Origin: Pseudomonadota bacterium
GTDB taxonomy: Bacteria > Pseudomonadota > Gammaproteobacteria > JAIEPX01
Length of the DNA: 43,797 nucleotides
NCBI GenBank assembly: GCA_029777855.1
Contig: JAKORL010000036.1
Coordinates: 1-43,797, forward strand
Reading direction: 5' to 3'
The notes below the pieces were generated by a model. It saw only the letters and a list, made by a program, of their open reading frames with translations. It was not told the origin of the DNA and made no database searches. Below, piece by piece: positions 17,879 through 28,425 of the stretch; the stretch's first letter is position 1, and each line of letters begins with the position of its first letter. Position numbers and translations under genes: made by a program.

Positions 17879-19639
17879 ATGCCTATTTCTGAACAATATT
17901 TTGATGCGGTTATCGTTGGCGGTGGCGGTGCTGGTTTACGCGCATCACTTCAATTAGCTCAATCAGGATTAAAAGTTGCCTGTATTTCTAAAGTTTTTCC
18001 AACGCGTTCACATACTGTATCTGCTCAAGGTGGAATTAATGCAGCATTAGGAAATACTGATGGTCAAGATGATTGGCGTTGGCACATGTTCGACACCATT
18101 AAAGGTTCAGGATTTTTAGGCGATCAAGATGCTATAGAATATATGTGTAAACATGCACCTGCAGCTATTTACGAATTGGAACACATGGGTTTACCCTTTT
18201 CACGAAACGATGAAGGCAAAATTTATCAACGTGCGTTTGGGGGGCAGACATTAAATTTCGGTGGTGAACAAGCGCATCGAACCTGCTGTGCTGCAGATCG
18301 AACGGGTCATGCGATGTTACATACCTTATATCAACAAAATGTAGCCCATAAAACGACATTTTATTCTGAATGGTTAGCCATTGATTTAGTGAAATCAAAA
18401 ACAGGTGGTATAGCAGGGGTAATTGCTCTTTGCATAGAAACAGGAGAGATGGTTTTTTTACATTCACGTGCAACTGTTTTAGCAACGGGTGGAGCTGGGC
18501 AAATTTTTTATAGCACAACCAATGCGTACACAAATACCGGTGATGGTTTAGGTATGGTATTACGCGCAGGATTTCCTGTGCAAGATATGGAAATGTGGCA
18601 ATTTCATCCTACTGGTATCGCCGGCTGTGGGGTATTAATTACAGAAGGTTCTCGTGGGGAGGGCGGATATCTCGTCAACAAGAATGGTGAGCGCTATATG
18701 GAACGCTACGAACCGCATTTAAAAGATTTAGCGTGTCGTGATGTGGTTGCGCGTGCATCCATGATTGAAATACGTGAAGGTCGAGGATGTGGTCCTAATG
18801 CTGATCACGTGTTGTTGAAATTAGATCATTTGGGGCCAGAAGTTTTAAAAACGCGCTTACCCGGCATTACAGAATTGGCTAAAACATTTGCAGGTGTAGA
18901 TGCAACAAAAGAACCGATTCCTGTCGTTCCGACTTGTCATTATATGATGGGAGGCATTCCAACAAATGTTCATGGTCAAGCGCTGACTGTAAATGCCAAA
19001 GGTGAAGATCAAATTATTGAAGGATTATTTGCAGCAGGGGAGTGTGCCTGTGTTTCTGTTCACGGTGCAAATCGATTAGGTGCAAATTCATTATTGGATA
19101 TTGTGGTATTTGGTCGCGCTGTAGGTTTGTTTTTAGAAAAATCTCTCCGAGCAAACGACAATGCCCCTGAAGTTGATCAATCAGATATAGATAAAGCTTT
19201 ATCTCGAATCCAACGTTGGGAAACTTCAACAACAGGTGAAGATGTATCAACATTACGATTGGATTTACAACGTGTCATGCAAGAAGATTTTGGTGTGTTC
19301 CGTGATGGCGCGTCAATGGAAAATGGTTTGGGACGCTTAGATACAATTCAAAAAAGAATTGCTCAAGCTCATTTAAAAGATAAAAGTAATGTTTTTAATA
19401 CGGCTCGAATTGAAGCATTAGAATTAGATAATTTAATGCAGGTTGCGAAAGCCTCTGCTGTTTTAGCTGCTCACCGGCAAGAAAGTCGAGGTGCACATTC
19501 CCGTATAGATTTTCCAAAACGTGATGATAAAAATTGGTTAAAACATTCTGTTTATTTTGATGATGGAAGATTGGCTTATCGACCTGTAAATTGGGCTCCG
19601 AGTGAAGTTGACCCCATACCTTTAAGTGAGAGTGAATAA
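17879..19639 (+). CDS. sdhA: Succinate dehydrogenase flavoprotein subunit SdhA
   Basis: The FAD-bearing catalytic subunit oxidising succinate to fumarate. I place the start at ATG 17879 (586 aa), which has GGGAGA ten bases upstream; a TTG six codons earlier is less likely. Motifs are the dinucleotide-binding '[16 protein letters not shown]', the FAD-attachment region '[16 protein letters not shown]', '[14 protein letters not shown]' and '[19 protein letters not shown]' for substrate binding, and '[19 protein letters not shown]'. The C-terminal capping domain with '[18 protein letters not shown]' is complete. sdhB starts one base after the stop. Confidence 0.98.
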   Translation: MPISEQYFDAVIVGGGGAGLRASLQLAQSGLKVACISKVFPTRSHTVSAQGGINAALGNTDGQDDWRWHMFDTIKGSGFLGDQDAIEYMCKHAPAAIYELEHMGLPFSRNDEGKIYQRAFGGQTLNFGGEQAHRTCCAADRTGHAMLHTLYQQNVAHKTTFYSEWLAIDLVKSKTGGIAGVIALCIETGEMVFLHSRATVLATGGAGQIFYSTTNAYTNTGDGLGMVLRAGFPVQDMEMWQFHPTGIAGCGVLITEGSRGEGGYLVNKNGERYMERYEPHLKDLACRDVVARASMIEIREGRGCGPNADHVLLKLDHLGPEVLKTRLPGITELAKTFAGVDATKEPIPVVPTCHYMMGGIPTNVHGQALTVNAKGEDQIIEGLFAAGECACVSVHGANRLGANSLLDIVVFGRAVGLFLEKSLRANDNAPEVDQSDIDKALSRIQRWETSTTGEDVSTLRLDLQRVMQEDFGVFRDGASMENGLGRLDTIQKRIAQAHLKDKSNVFNTARIEALELDNLMQVAKASAVLAAHRQESRGAHSRIDFPKRDDKNWLKHSVYFDDGRLAYRPVNWAPSEVDPIPLSESE

Positions 19640-19640
19640 C

Positions 19641-20339
19641 ATGATTTTTTCAATTTACCGATTTAATCCCGAAACAGACTCAAAACCGAGAATGCAAGAA
19701 TATGAGCTTGATCTCACAACAGTTCGTGGTGCAATGTTATTAGATGCCATCGAAGCATTGAAAAAACAAGATCCTAGTCTAGGTATTAGACGATCTTGTC
19801 GTGAGGGTGTGTGTGGATCCGATGGCATGAATATTAATGGAAAAAATGGATTAGCCTGTATTACCCCCTTGCATCAATTGCCCGAAAAAGTGGTGCTCAG
19901 GCCTTTGCCAGGATTGCCTGTCATTCGTGATTTAATTGTCGACATGACGCCGTTTTATAAACAATATGAACGTGCAAAACCTTATTTACAAAATGATGAG
20001 CAGGCTCCGAGTACCGAACGTTTGCAATCTGTTGAAGATCGTGAAAAACTCGATGGTTTATATGAATGTATTTTATGCGCGTGTTGTTCGACTGCGTGCC
20101 CTTCTTGGTGGTGGAATCCTGATAAATTTATGGGGCCTGCTGCTTTGTTGTGGGCTTATCGTTTTATTATTGATACACGTGATAATCAAACAGAAAGTCG
20201 CTTGGCTGCACTCCAAGATGCCTTCAGTTTATATCGTTGTCGCACAATTATGAATTGCACAACTGTGTGCCCTAAAGGATTAAATCCGGCCAAAGCAATA
20301 GGTGAAATACGGAAAGAAATTTTAGATGAGGCAGTTTAA
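19641..20339 (+). CDS. sdhB: Succinate dehydrogenase iron-sulfur subunit SdhB
   Basis: Carries the [2Fe-2S], [4Fe-4S] and [3Fe-4S] clusters passing electrons from SdhA to ubiquinone. With ATG 19641 it has 232 residues. Cys motifs are 'SCREGVCGSDGMNINGKNGLAC' (plant-ferredoxin type), 'CILCACCSTACPS' and 'CRTIMNCTTVCPKGLNP'. The start is immediately after the sdhA stop, so translation is likely coupled. An upstream in-frame GTG inside sdhA is possible but not needed. Confidence 0.97.
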   Translation: MIFSIYRFNPETDSKPRMQEYELDLTTVRGAMLLDAIEALKKQDPSLGIRRSCREGVCGSDGMNINGKNGLACITPLHQLPEKVVLRPLPGLPVIRDLIVDMTPFYKQYERAKPYLQNDEQAPSTERLQSVEDREKLDGLYECILCACCSTACPSWWWNPDKFMGPAALLWAYRFIIDTRDNQTESRLAALQDAFSLYRCRTIMNCTTVCPKGLNPAKAIGEIRKEILDEAV

Positions 20340-20357
20340 TTAATTAAGGTTGTTATA

Positions 20358-23165
20358 ATGCAGAAAACATCAATGCAAGAATTTTATAATACATCCTATT
20401 TATCCGGTGGCAGTGCTGCATACGTTGAAGGATTATACGAAGCATTTCTTAAAAATCCACAATCAGTTAGTCAAGAATGGCGCGAGTATTTTTCGCAATT
20501 ACCAAAAGTGAAGGGAGCTGATGGTCCAGATATTTCGCACGAGGATATTAGACAATATTTTTCGGAATTTGTGCGCAAACCTAAAAAATCAGTGGTGATA
20601 GCAGCGGATGTGAGCGAAGAACGTAAACAACGTTGTGTTGATCAATTAATCAATGCCTATCAGGTGCACGGCCATTTGTCAGCCCGTTTTGATGCCTTAG
20701 ATGAGCCTCGTCCTGAACCTAAAGATTTACAATTAGCTTCTCATGGATTATCCGATGCGGATTTAACTAAAACATTTTCAGCGCCTGAATTAATGGGAAC
20801 TCCACGATCCACGCTTCGAGATATTATTGCTCGTTTAAAAGCGATCTATTGTGGTTCTATTGGTGCTGAGTTTATGTATATTACTGCGCCCGAAGAATTA
20901 GCTTGGGTGAAATCACGATTTGAATCTTATGGTAGTCATTATCAGTTATCGAACGAGGCAAAAATAAAAATACTCAAACAATTAACTGAAGCTGATGGTT
21001 TAGAAAAATATTTGGGATCTAAATATCCGGGACATAAACGTTTTTCACTCGAAGGTGGAGATAGTTTTATTCCATTTATTCAGGCTGTTGTTGAAGAATC
21101 GGGTGAGCATCAAATCGAAGAAGTAGTGTTTGGTATGGCGCATCGTGGTCGACTTAATATGCTCGTTAATGTGATGGGGCAACCGCCTAAAGAATTATTT
21201 CAAGAATTTGAAGGGACTAAAGAATTTGGTTTAACCTCAGGCGATGTGAAATATCATTTAGGATATTCTTCTGATATTGAAACCACTTCTGGGCGTGCAG
21301 TTCATTTATCATTATCCTTTAATCCCTCTCATTTAGAAGTGATTTCTTCGGTGGTTTTAGGGTCTGTTCGCGCGCGACATGATCGACATCGTGATGGTGT
21401 AGGTTCAAAAGCGATGGCAGTTTTAGTGCATGGTGATGCGGCTATTTCGGGGCAGGGCCTTGTGATGGAAACCTTGAATATGTCACAAACGCGTGCTTAT
21501 TGTACGCGTGGTTCTATTCATATTGTGATTAATAATCAAGTTGGATTTACGACGAGCTTCCATGATGATGCACGTTCAAGTAAATATTGTACCGATATTG
21601 CGAAAATGATTAATGCCCCTGCATTTCATGTGAATTCTGATGATCCTGAAGCCGTTGTTTTTCTTGCAAAATTGGCAGTCGATTATCGTCAACAATTTAA
21701 AAAAGATATTTTTGTTGATATTGTTGGATATCGACGACATGGTCATAACGAAGCCGATGAGCCGAGTGCAACTCAACCATTAATGTACAAGAAAATTAAA
21801 GCACATCTTACACCACGTGAACTATATGCGGAGAAATTAATAACCGCGGGTGTTGTGAATAAAGCCGATGTTGAAAAAATGGTTGATGATTATCGTGCGG
21901 CATTAGATAAAGGCGAAACCGTTGCACGCACGACTACGGGTGCGGGACACAAATTAGCTAAAGCCTTTGTTCCGTATTTAGGTGAAGAATGGCAAGAAAC
22001 AGTGGATACCACAGCTTCTGAATCGACCATTAAAAAACTCGGAAAATTACTGTATACATTGCCTGAGAAATTTACTGTTCAGCGTCAAGTAGGATTAATG
22101 GTTAATTCTCGATTGAAAATGGCTGAAGGTGAGATGGCGTGTGATTGGGGATTCGCAGAAGTATTAGCGTATGCTACGTTGGTACACGAAGGACATAGCG
22201 TTAGAATGTCAGGTCAGGATTGTCGACGTGGAACATTTGCTCACCGACATGCCGCGTTGCATGATCAAGAAACGGGCGAAGTGATTGTCCCGCTTCATCA
22301 ATTAAATTCTGAAAAAGCGGATTTTCAAATTTATGATTCATTATTATCTGAATTCGGCGTGATGGGATTTGAATTTGGCTATGCAATGGCTGCTCCTAAA
22401 GGGCTTGTCATTTGGGAAGCTCAATTTGGTGATTTTGCAAATGGCGCCCAAGTCGTTATCGATCAATTTTTAAGTTCATCATGGCAAAAATGGAAACGTA
22501 TTTGCGGCTTGGTTTTATTATTGCCTCATGGTTATGAAGGAATGGGGCCCGAGCATTCTTCTGCACGATTGGAACGTTATCTGCAATTATGTGCACAAGA
22601 AAATATGCAAGTTTGTGTTCCATCAACGCCTGCGCAAGTCTTTCATATGTTGCGTCGTCAGGTGATTCGCCCTTATCGTAAACCATTAATTGTGATGACA
22701 CCAAAGAGTTTATTGCGTCATAAATTAGCAGTGTCATCTTTGAGTGAATTAACAGAAGGTCAATTTAATTTAGTCATCCCTGAAATTGACGAAATCTCTG
22801 CAAGTAAAGTTCGAAAAGTGATCATATGTTCTGGAAAAGTCTATTACGATTTATTGGAAGAGCGGCGTGCTCGTGGCTTAACGGATATTGCGATTATTCG
22901 TGTTGAGCAGTTATATCCTTTTCCTTATGATGAATTTAAAGCAGTTATTAAAGAGTATGAGAAGACGACCGATTTTGTCTGGTGTCAAGAAGAACCCGAA
23001 AATCAAGGTGCTTGGTTTATCACTCGACACCGTTTAATAAATTGTTTAACGAAGAATCAAACACTCCGATATGCTGGAAGATCGGCTTCTGCTTCTCCGG
23101 CGGCAGGTTATCCTGCTATGCACAAACAGCAGCAAATTGAATTGGTCAATGATGCATTATCTTAA
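20358..23165 (+). CDS. sucA: 2-oxoglutarate dehydrogenase E1 component
   Basis: A thiamine-diphosphate enzyme decarboxylating 2-oxoglutarate and passing the succinyl group to SucB. The 935 residues match the family. The N-terminal 'MQEFYNTSYLSGGSAAYVEGLYE' segment, the His-containing 'FGMAHRGRLNMLVNVMGQPP', 'HGDAAISGQGLV' and 'INNQVGFTT' (ThDP site), and 'GQDCRRGTFAHRHAALHDQ' are all present, as is the C-terminal transketolase-like domain. It lies 18 bases after sdhB and 19 before sucB, in one co-directional block. Confidence 0.98.
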   Translation: MQKTSMQEFYNTSYLSGGSAAYVEGLYEAFLKNPQSVSQEWREYFSQLPKVKGADGPDISHEDIRQYFSEFVRKPKKSVVIAADVSEERKQRCVDQLINAYQVHGHLSARFDALDEPRPEPKDLQLASHGLSDADLTKTFSAPELMGTPRSTLRDIIARLKAIYCGSIGAEFMYITAPEELAWVKSRFESYGSHYQLSNEAKIKILKQLTEADGLEKYLGSKYPGHKRFSLEGGDSFIPFIQAVVEESGEHQIEEVVFGMAHRGRLNMLVNVMGQPPKELFQEFEGTKEFGLTSGDVKYHLGYSSDIETTSGRAVHLSLSFNPSHLEVISSVVLGSVRARHDRHRDGVGSKAMAVLVHGDAAISGQGLVMETLNMSQTRAYCTRGSIHIVINNQVGFTTSFHDDARSSKYCTDIAKMINAPAFHVNSDDPEAVVFLAKLAVDYRQQFKKDIFVDIVGYRRHGHNEADEPSATQPLMYKKIKAHLTPRELYAEKLITAGVVNKADVEKMVDDYRAALDKGETVARTTTGAGHKLAKAFVPYLGEEWQETVDTTASESTIKKLGKLLYTLPEKFTVQRQVGLMVNSRLKMAEGEMACDWGFAEVLAYATLVHEGHSVRMSGQDCRRGTFAHRHAALHDQETGEVIVPLHQLNSEKADFQIYDSLLSEFGVMGFEFGYAMAAPKGLVIWEAQFGDFANGAQVVIDQFLSSSWQKWKRICGLVLLLPHGYEGMGPEHSSARLERYLQLCAQENMQVCVPSTPAQVFHMLRRQVIRPYRKPLIVMTPKSLLRHKLAVSSLSELTEGQFNLVIPEIDEISASKVRKVIICSGKVYYDLLEERRARGLTDIAIIRVEQLYPFPYDEFKAVIKEYEKTTDFVWCQEEPENQGAWFITRHRLINCLTKNQTLRYAGRSASASPAAGYPAMHKQQQIELVNDALS

Positions 23166-23184
23166 CGTAAAGTAAGGAAAATTC

Positions 23185-24381
23185 ATGAGTCAAGATATTA
23201 AAGTTCCCGTGCTACCAGAATCAGTAGCCGATGCGGTTGTGGCAAAATGGTATAAAAAACCTGGTGATGCTGTTTCACGTGATGAAAAATTGGTGGATCT
23301 TGAAACAGATAAAGTGATGCTAGAAGTGCCTGCGGTTGCGGATGGTGTACTGGCTGAAATTATTAAAAATGAAGGTGATGTGGTCAAAGCAGAAGAAATT
23401 CTCGGGCGAATTTCTGCGGGCGAAGGGAAAGCTGCTGCTTCGAAACCTGTTGCAGTTGAAGAACCGAAAGTTGTTGCAGCCTCAGTAAAAACATCATCTG
23501 CGTCAGAAGCTATTACTTCAGAATTAAGTCCTTCACTCCGTCGAATGATCACCGAGAAAAATATTGATGTTACAAAAATACAAGGCACAGGAAAAGGTGG
23601 TCGGATTGTAAAAGAAGATATTGAAAAGTTTTTACAGGCTCCAACATCAACATCTTCTGCTGAATCTGTTGTGGCAGGGGAGCGCACTGAAAAACGTGTA
23701 CCTATGTCTCGTTTACGTGCAAAAATTGCTGAACGTTTGGTGGCGGCTCAACATAATGCCGCAATGCTGACAACATTCAATGAGATTAATTTGCAAAAAG
23801 TCATTGATTTGCGTACGCATTATAAAGACCAATTTGAAAAAACACACGGTGTTAAATTAGGATTTATGTCGTTTTTTGTAAAAGCTGTGGTTGAAGCATT
23901 AAAGCGTTTTCCAGCTGTAAATGCATCAATTGATGGTACTGATGTTATTTATCATGGCTATTTTGATATAGGTATTGCTGTTTCTACTCCACGTGGACTT
24001 GTTGTTCCAGTATTACGTGACGCCGATCAATTGAGCATGGCAGGTGTGGAAAAAGGCATTAATGATTATGCCGTGCGTGCGCGCGATGGAAAGTTAGAAT
24101 TAGAAGAAATGACGGGTGGTACATTTACCATTACTAATGGTGGCGTTTTTGGGTCGATGTTATCAACACCGATTTTAAATCCACCTCAAAGTGCTATTTT
24201 AGGAATGCATAAAATTACGCAACGCGCAATGGTGGAAGATGGCAATATTGTCATTCGACCCATGATGTATGTTGCTTTATCTTATGATCATCGTATTATC
24301 GATGGACGTGAATCGGTAGGTTTTGTTGTGGCGATTAAAGAATTGCTCGAAGAACCATCATTATTATTGTTAGATATTTAA
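23185..24381 (+). CDS. sucB: Dihydrolipoyllysine succinyltransferase, E2 of 2-oxoglutarate dehydrogenase
   Basis: The core E2 subunit, 398 residues. Domains in order are a lipoyl domain at about 1-77 with the lipoylated Lys in '[13 protein letters not shown]', an Ala/Val/Glu-rich linker, a peripheral subunit-binding domain at about 113-150 ('[18 protein letters not shown]'), and the catalytic acyltransferase with the His/Asp motif in '[12 protein letters not shown]'. The AAGTAAGGAAA upstream of the ATG is a good ribosome-binding site. The E3 subunit (lpd) is not in the window. Confidence 0.98.
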   Translation: MSQDIKVPVLPESVADAVVAKWYKKPGDAVSRDEKLVDLETDKVMLEVPAVADGVLAEIIKNEGDVVKAEEILGRISAGEGKAAASKPVAVEEPKVVAASVKTSSASEAITSELSPSLRRMITEKNIDVTKIQGTGKGGRIVKEDIEKFLQAPTSTSSAESVVAGERTEKRVPMSRLRAKIAERLVAAQHNAAMLTTFNEINLQKVIDLRTHYKDQFEKTHGVKLGFMSFFVKAVVEALKRFPAVNASIDGTDVIYHGYFDIGIAVSTPRGLVVPVLRDADQLSMAGVEKGINDYAVRARDGKLELEEMTGGTFTITNGGVFGSMLSTPILNPPQSAILGMHKITQRAMVEDGNIVIRPMMYVALSYDHRIIDGRESVGFVVAIKELLEEPSLLLLDI

Positions 24382-24390
24382 GAGGCCTCA

Positions 24391-25563
24391 ATGAATCTAC
24401 ATGAGTACCAAGCAAAATTACTATTTGCAAAATATGGATTACCTGTGCCGCAAGGTCATGCTGTATGGAATGTTGAAGAAGCGGTGAGCGCTGCAGAAAC
24501 ACTCGGTGGTGATCGCTGGGTTGTAAAAGCGCAAGTACATGCCGGTGGCCGAGGAAAAGCAGGTGGCGTTCGATTAGTTAAAGGAAAACAAGAATTAATT
24601 GATGCTGTTAAGGCATTAATTGGTACACGTTTAGTGACGTATCAAACGGATGCGCATGGTCAGCCAGTAAATCAAGTGTTAATTGAAGAATTAAGTGAAA
24701 TTGATCGCGAACTGTATTTAGGTGCGGTGATTGATCGCGCACGTCAACGTGTTGTTTTTATGTTGTCTACCGAAGGTGGTGTAGAAATCGAAAAAGTCGC
24801 TCATGAAACACCTGAGAAAATTTTTACGATTACTGTAGATCCTTTATTGGGCATTATGCCTTATCAAGGGCGTGAAGCGGGTTTTAAATTAGGACTAAAT
24901 CCTGATTTAATGAAGCAGTTGGGTGTGATTTTATCAGGATTATATCGATTATTAATTGATCATGATTTGTCGTTGTTGGAAATTAATCCTTTGATCGTGA
25001 CAAAACAAGGTAAATTAGTTTGTCTAGATGGTAAAATTAACGTTGATGGTAATGCGTTGTATCGACAAGAAGAAATACGACAAATGCGCGATCCATCACA
25101 AGAAGATGAGCGCGAAAATCGTGCAGCTCAATGGGAACTAAATTATATTGCATTAGATGGTGATATTGGATGCATGGTTAATGGTGCAGGGCTAGCCATG
25201 GCCACAATGGATTTAATTAAATTATCTGGCGGAAATCCAGCGAATTTCTTAGACGTTGGCGGTGGAGCTACCAAAGAACGTGTCACTGAAGCATTTAAAA
25301 TAATTTTATCTGACACCAAAGTGAAAGGTGTATTAGTCAATATTTTTGGTGGCATTGTTCGATGCGATTTAATTGCAGAAGGAATTATCGGTGCTGTGGC
25401 AGAAGTCGGTATTAGTGTGCCGGTCGTTGTTCGTTTAGAAGGCAATAATGCGGATTTAGGTGCTAAAAAATTAGCCGAAAGTGGATTAAATATTACACCG
25501 GCGAAAAGTTTTACACATGCCGCTCAAGAAATTGTTGCACTAGTTAAGGGGAAAAATGCATGA
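24391..25563 (+). CDS. sucC: Succinyl-CoA synthetase beta subunit
   Basis: An ATP-grasp subunit that, with SucD, converts succinyl-CoA to succinate with substrate-level phosphorylation. It has 390 residues and begins [20 protein letters not shown]. The motif '[19 protein letters not shown]' binds nucleotide. '[21 protein letters not shown]' and '[20 protein letters not shown]' are family signatures. It starts 9 bases after sucB, and its last codons overlap sucD by four bases (ATGA). Confidence 0.98.
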   Translation: MNLHEYQAKLLFAKYGLPVPQGHAVWNVEEAVSAAETLGGDRWVVKAQVHAGGRGKAGGVRLVKGKQELIDAVKALIGTRLVTYQTDAHGQPVNQVLIEELSEIDRELYLGAVIDRARQRVVFMLSTEGGVEIEKVAHETPEKIFTITVDPLLGIMPYQGREAGFKLGLNPDLMKQLGVILSGLYRLLIDHDLSLLEINPLIVTKQGKLVCLDGKINVDGNALYRQEEIRQMRDPSQEDERENRAAQWELNYIALDGDIGCMVNGAGLAMATMDLIKLSGGNPANFLDVGGGATKERVTEAFKIILSDTKVKGVLVNIFGGIVRCDLIAEGIIGAVAEVGISVPVVVRLEGNNADLGAKKLAESGLNITPAKSFTHAAQEIVALVKGKNA

Positions 25564-26432
25564 GTATTTTTATCAATAAAAACACCAAAGTGATTTGCCA
25601 AGGTTTTACTGGAAAGCAAGGTACATTTCATTCTGAGCAAGCGATTGCTTATGGTACCAAAATGGTGGGTGGCGTTACGCCAGGAAAGGGTGGTACAGAG
25701 CACTTGAATTTACCGGTGTTTGATACCGTGCGTGATGCAGTAGAAAAAACAGGCGCTGATGCAAGCGTGATTTATGTTCCTGCACCTTTTTGTAAAGATT
25801 CTATTATTGAAGCCGTAGAAGCTGGCATTAAATTTATCGTATGTATTACCGAAGGCATTCCTGTTTTAGATATGTTGCTCGTCAAAGCCTGCATCGCTCA
25901 ATACGATGTGCGATTAATTGGACCCAATTGTCCTGGTGTCATCACGCCAGGTGAATGCAAAATTGGAATTATGCCGGGTAGTATTCATTTACCTGGTAAA
26001 GTAGGAATTGTTTCTCGTTCAGGAACTTTGACCTATGAAGCAGTAAAACAAACAACTGATTTGGGCTTCGGTCAAAGTACTTGCGTTGGAATTGGTGGTG
26101 ACCCAATTCCCGGTACAAATTTTATTGATGTGCTCGCCGAATTTGAATCGGATCCACAAACCGAAGCGATTATTATGGTCGGTGAAATTGGTGGTTCTGC
26201 TGAAGAAGAAGCGGCAGCATTTATCAAATCCTACGTGACTAAGCCTGTTGTTTCGTACATTGCGGGTGTGACTGCTCCTGCGGGCAAGCGTATGGGCCAT
26301 GCCGGCGCTATTATCGCTGGAGGCAAAGGTACCGCCGCTGAAAAATTCGCCGCCCTCGAAGCCGCTGGCGTCGCCACCGTCAAATCTCCTGCTGAAATGG
26401 GTAAACGTTTAGCCGAAGTGACTGGCTGGTAG
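25560..26432 (+). CDS. sucD: Succinyl-CoA synthetase alpha subunit
   Basis: Binds CoA and carries the phosphohistidine. It has 290 residues. '[19 protein letters not shown]' is the CoA-binding N-terminus, and the active-site His is in the '[15 protein letters not shown]' motif near residue 245. The start overlaps the sucC stop (ATGA), so the pair is translationally coupled. It is the last gene of the block. An 18-bp perfect hairpin (26441-26483), a short form of the TGGTGTCGC element, begins 8 bases after the stop and probably serves as the block's 3' end. Confidence 0.98.
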   Translation: MSIFINKNTKVICQGFTGKQGTFHSEQAIAYGTKMVGGVTPGKGGTEHLNLPVFDTVRDAVEKTGADASVIYVPAPFCKDSIIEAVEAGIKFIVCITEGIPVLDMLLVKACIAQYDVRLIGPNCPGVITPGECKIGIMPGSIHLPGKVGIVSRSGTLTYEAVKQTTDLGFGQSTCVGIGGDPIPGTNFIDVLAEFESDPQTEAIIMVGEIGGSAEEEAAAFIKSYVTKPVVSYIAGVTAPAGKRMGHAGAIIAGGKGTAAEKFAALEAAGVATVKSPAEMGKRLAEVTGW

Positions 26433-26440
26433 TTTGAATT

Positions 26441-26483
26441 TGGTGTCGCATCTTTAGTTGTTAGTACTAAAGATGCGACACCA
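26441..26483. repeat. Minimal TGGTGTCGC element, perfect 18-bp hairpin
   Basis: The left arm TGGTGTCGCATCTTTAGT and its exact reverse complement are separated by only seven bases. It looks like an internally deleted copy of the elements at 29192 and 32213, retaining only the two ends. It lies between the convergent sucD and greB genes, so it may act as a bidirectional terminator. Confidence 0.9.
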
Positions 26484-26503
26484 GTCGTTTAAGCACGTGT
26501 TTA

Positions 26504-27037
26504 TTAGTACTTAATTGACAATATTTTCAGATAGGATTCACCGCCCGGTGTTCGCAGCTTAACAATGTCACCCACTTCTGCTTTTAACAGCGCTTTAGCA
26601 ACTGGCGAATCGAAGCTAATTTTGCCTTTTGTTACATCCGCTTCATCCATGCCGACTAATTTCACTGTTATTTCAGTTCCATTTTCTTCTGCATAAGTGA
26701 CTGTGGCGCCGAAAAAAACTTGAGTGAGATTTTTTTGTAATGCTGGATCAACGACAATCGCGCTATCTATTCTTTTCATCAAATAGCGCAAACGTCTATC
26801 AATTTCACGCAATCGTTTTTTTCCATAAATATAATCGCCATTTTCAGAGCGATCACCATTGCCGGCAGCCCAGCTGACAATCTCAACAACCTTTGGTCGT
26901 TCTCCATAACGCAGACGTTGTAATTCATCTTGTAATTCGGCTAAGCCGACGGGCGTAACATAGTTTTTCCCAGTGCTAGGTGGAATTTCAGGTTCTTCTG
27001 GCTCGTCATCAGTATCTTTAGTGAAGGCTTTACTCAT
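26504..27037 (-). CDS. greB: Transcription elongation factor GreB
   Basis: Rescues backtracked RNA polymerase by stimulating cleavage of the nascent transcript. It has 177 residues. An N-terminal extension is followed by the coiled coil at about 25-100 ('YVTPVGLAELQDELQRLRYG...RPKVVEIVSWAAGNGDRSENGDYIYGKKRLREIDRRLRYL'), whose tip carries the acidic residues that bind the catalytic magnesium. The basic coiled coil marks GreB over GreA. The C-terminal FKBP-like domain runs from about 105. It is convergent with sucD. Confidence 0.93.
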   Translation of the reverse strand: MSKAFTKDTDDEPEEPEIPPSTGKNYVTPVGLAELQDELQRLRYGERPKVVEIVSWAAGNGDRSENGDYIYGKKRLREIDRRLRYLMKRIDSAIVVDPALQKNLTQVFFGATVTYAEENGTEITVKLVGMDEADVTKGKISFDSPVAKALLKAEVGDIVKLRTPGGESYLKILSIKY

Positions 27038-27186
27038 GTTAGCGATTTTGCCATAGATTGAATTCGTTGACTAGGCGATATTAATAAGACGTCGCAACTT
27101 TGATTGTTGATTCAATGCAGTTTTCACTATTATGTTTGGTGCAGTCATAGCAGAACTGCACCTTTAAAAATATACCGTGCTATTTC

Positions 27187-27609
27187 TTAAAAACTAAGAC
27201 CACTTAAATCGTCTAGTGTTGATACTGATGAAAATGATTCTTGAGAACCTGAAAGAGCCTGCCTCAGTTTTTTACGTCCTTTATCTTTGGTCGTTTGCTG
27301 CTCAGTTTCGATATTTTCGGCTACCGTATCTGGTTTTACTTCAGCCTCAAGAAAATCTCTTCTGTCAACACGCTTTTTAGTATTGAAGAATTCCAAACTG
27401 TTTTTTAATCTATCTTTATCGGACTTTTTGGTGACTAGGGGGCTTTCGGGGAGTGCCGGAAGATTCGTCGGGCTAGCTGAGCTTGTTGATTCTTCGTCAG
27501 GTATATCATTAAAATCATATCCCGTAATATTTGAATCTGCACTGATACTCATTTTGCTGAGTCCTATTTCACCATCGTTAATATATATTTCATCATTTGA
27601 TTCCTGCAT
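27187..27609 (-). CDS. Hypothetical disordered protein (140 aa)
   Basis: No family recognised. The sequence is Ser/Asp/Glu/Lys-rich with almost no hydrophobic core and looks intrinsically disordered throughout. It ends in a short Ser/Leu-rich tail (STLDDLSGLSF). Start ATG has GAGAGG upstream at good spacing, supporting a real gene. It is isolated between greB and the TetR-type gene. Small disordered, Ser/Glu-rich proteins of this type occur among secreted effectors of intracellular Legionellales. That is only a possibility here. Confidence 0.6.
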   Translation of the reverse strand: MQESNDEIYINDGEIGLSKMSISADSNITGYDFNDIPDEESTSSASPTNLPALPESPLVTKKSDKDRLKNSLEFFNTKKRVDRRDFLEAEVKPDTVAENIETEQQTTKDKGRKKLRQALSGSQESFSSVSTLDDLSGLSF

Positions 27610-27682
27610 AAATACCTCTCGCTGCTTATGTATTAAAGATGAGAGTATACATGCTAATTCTTAAGATACCCTTAAGGGTACC

Positions 27683-27709
27683 TGGTGTCGCATGTTTATG
27701 TGGCACCAA
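27683..27709. repeat. Tiny TGGTGTCGC palindrome flanked by TACC direct repeats
   Basis: TGGTGTCGCAT...ATGTGGCACCA forms a short hairpin with mismatches. It is bordered by TACC on the left (27679-27682) and, one base further, TACC on the right (27710-27713), consistent with a 4-bp target duplication. It lies just past the stop of the TetR-type gene. Confidence 0.6.
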
Positions 27710-27715
27710 TACCCG

Positions 27716-28330
27716 CTATATTAAATTTGCTGACATTCCATTAACTAAACACGCTACTAACATTTTAATATAGTATTTTTTGTTCTTCGGATTTTTTTTG
27801 AAGAGACCCAGATCATCTTGCGTCATCACATCAATACTCCCTACAAGCCATAATATCAATAATTCTGGTTTTAGTTTTGAATTTAGTAAATGTTGTTTTT
27901 GTAAATATTTAATTGCTTCTAACCAGGTGTTGGGTCCGTAAATTTTACTTGATATGCCTGCCAATTCATGTTTATTTCGTCCTGATTCTAATCGTTGCCA
28001 GGCAATTAATTTTACCAATTGTGGACACTGTTTATGAACGAGAATGCTTTGTTCGATAACCTCAGATAAAAACTGTTCTATTGTTTCGGGATGCTGACTG
28101 ATAGGATTTGCATTCACCTTCGCAACTGCATTTTCCTTCACTTGACGCCATAAGCTCTTTTTGTCACCAAAATGATGAAATATTAGGGTTTGATTAACGC
28201 CTGCTTTGGCGGCAAGATTTGCCATCGAAGTCCCATGGTATCCATGTTCCATAAACAGCGAAGTTGCTGAGTCGAGTATCTTTTTACGCGTAGCATCTGC
28301 GCTAGGTCGTTGTGGCCTGTTTGGTCTCAT
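27716..28330 (-). CDS. TetR/AcrR family transcriptional regulator
   Basis: With ATG 28330 (204 aa), which has AGGAG five bases upstream; an upstream in-frame start at 28363 lacks a good site. The N-terminal helix-turn-helix is at about residues 10-56, with 'RKKILDSATSLFMEHGYHGTSMANLAAKAGVNQTLIFHHFGDKKSLW' matching the TetR DNA-binding pattern. The C-terminal ligand-binding domain is divergent. It is divergently transcribed from the racemase-family gene with a 95-base gap holding two TTGA-N8-TCAA sites. Local control of that neighbour, and of itself, is the likely role; the ligand is unknown. Confidence 0.9.
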   Translation of the reverse strand: MRPNRPQRPSADATRKKILDSATSLFMEHGYHGTSMANLAAKAGVNQTLIFHHFGDKKSLWRQVKENAVAKVNANPISQHPETIEQFLSEVIEQSILVHKQCPQLVKLIAWQRLESGRNKHELAGISSKIYGPNTWLEAIKYLQKQHLLNSKLKPELLILWLVGSIDVMTQDDLGLFKKNPKNKKYYIKMLVACLVNGMSANLI

Positions 28331-28351
28331 ATTAACTCCTAAAATAAATAG

Positions 28352-28404
28352 TTGACTAATCACTCAACTAATTATATACTGAGGATGCTTGAGTATTCAA
28401 TCAA
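28352..28404. promoter_or_regulatory. Candidate TetR-type operator pair, TTGA-N8-TCAA
   Basis: Two copies of TTGA-N8-TCAA lie between the divergent regulator and racemase-like genes, at 28352-28367 and 28389-28404, with starts 37 bases apart. TetR-family proteins usually bind such short dyads in the intergenic region next to their own gene. The assignment is by position and symmetry only. Confidence 0.45.
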
Positions 28405-28425
28405 TTATTTAAAGAGAGCTATATT

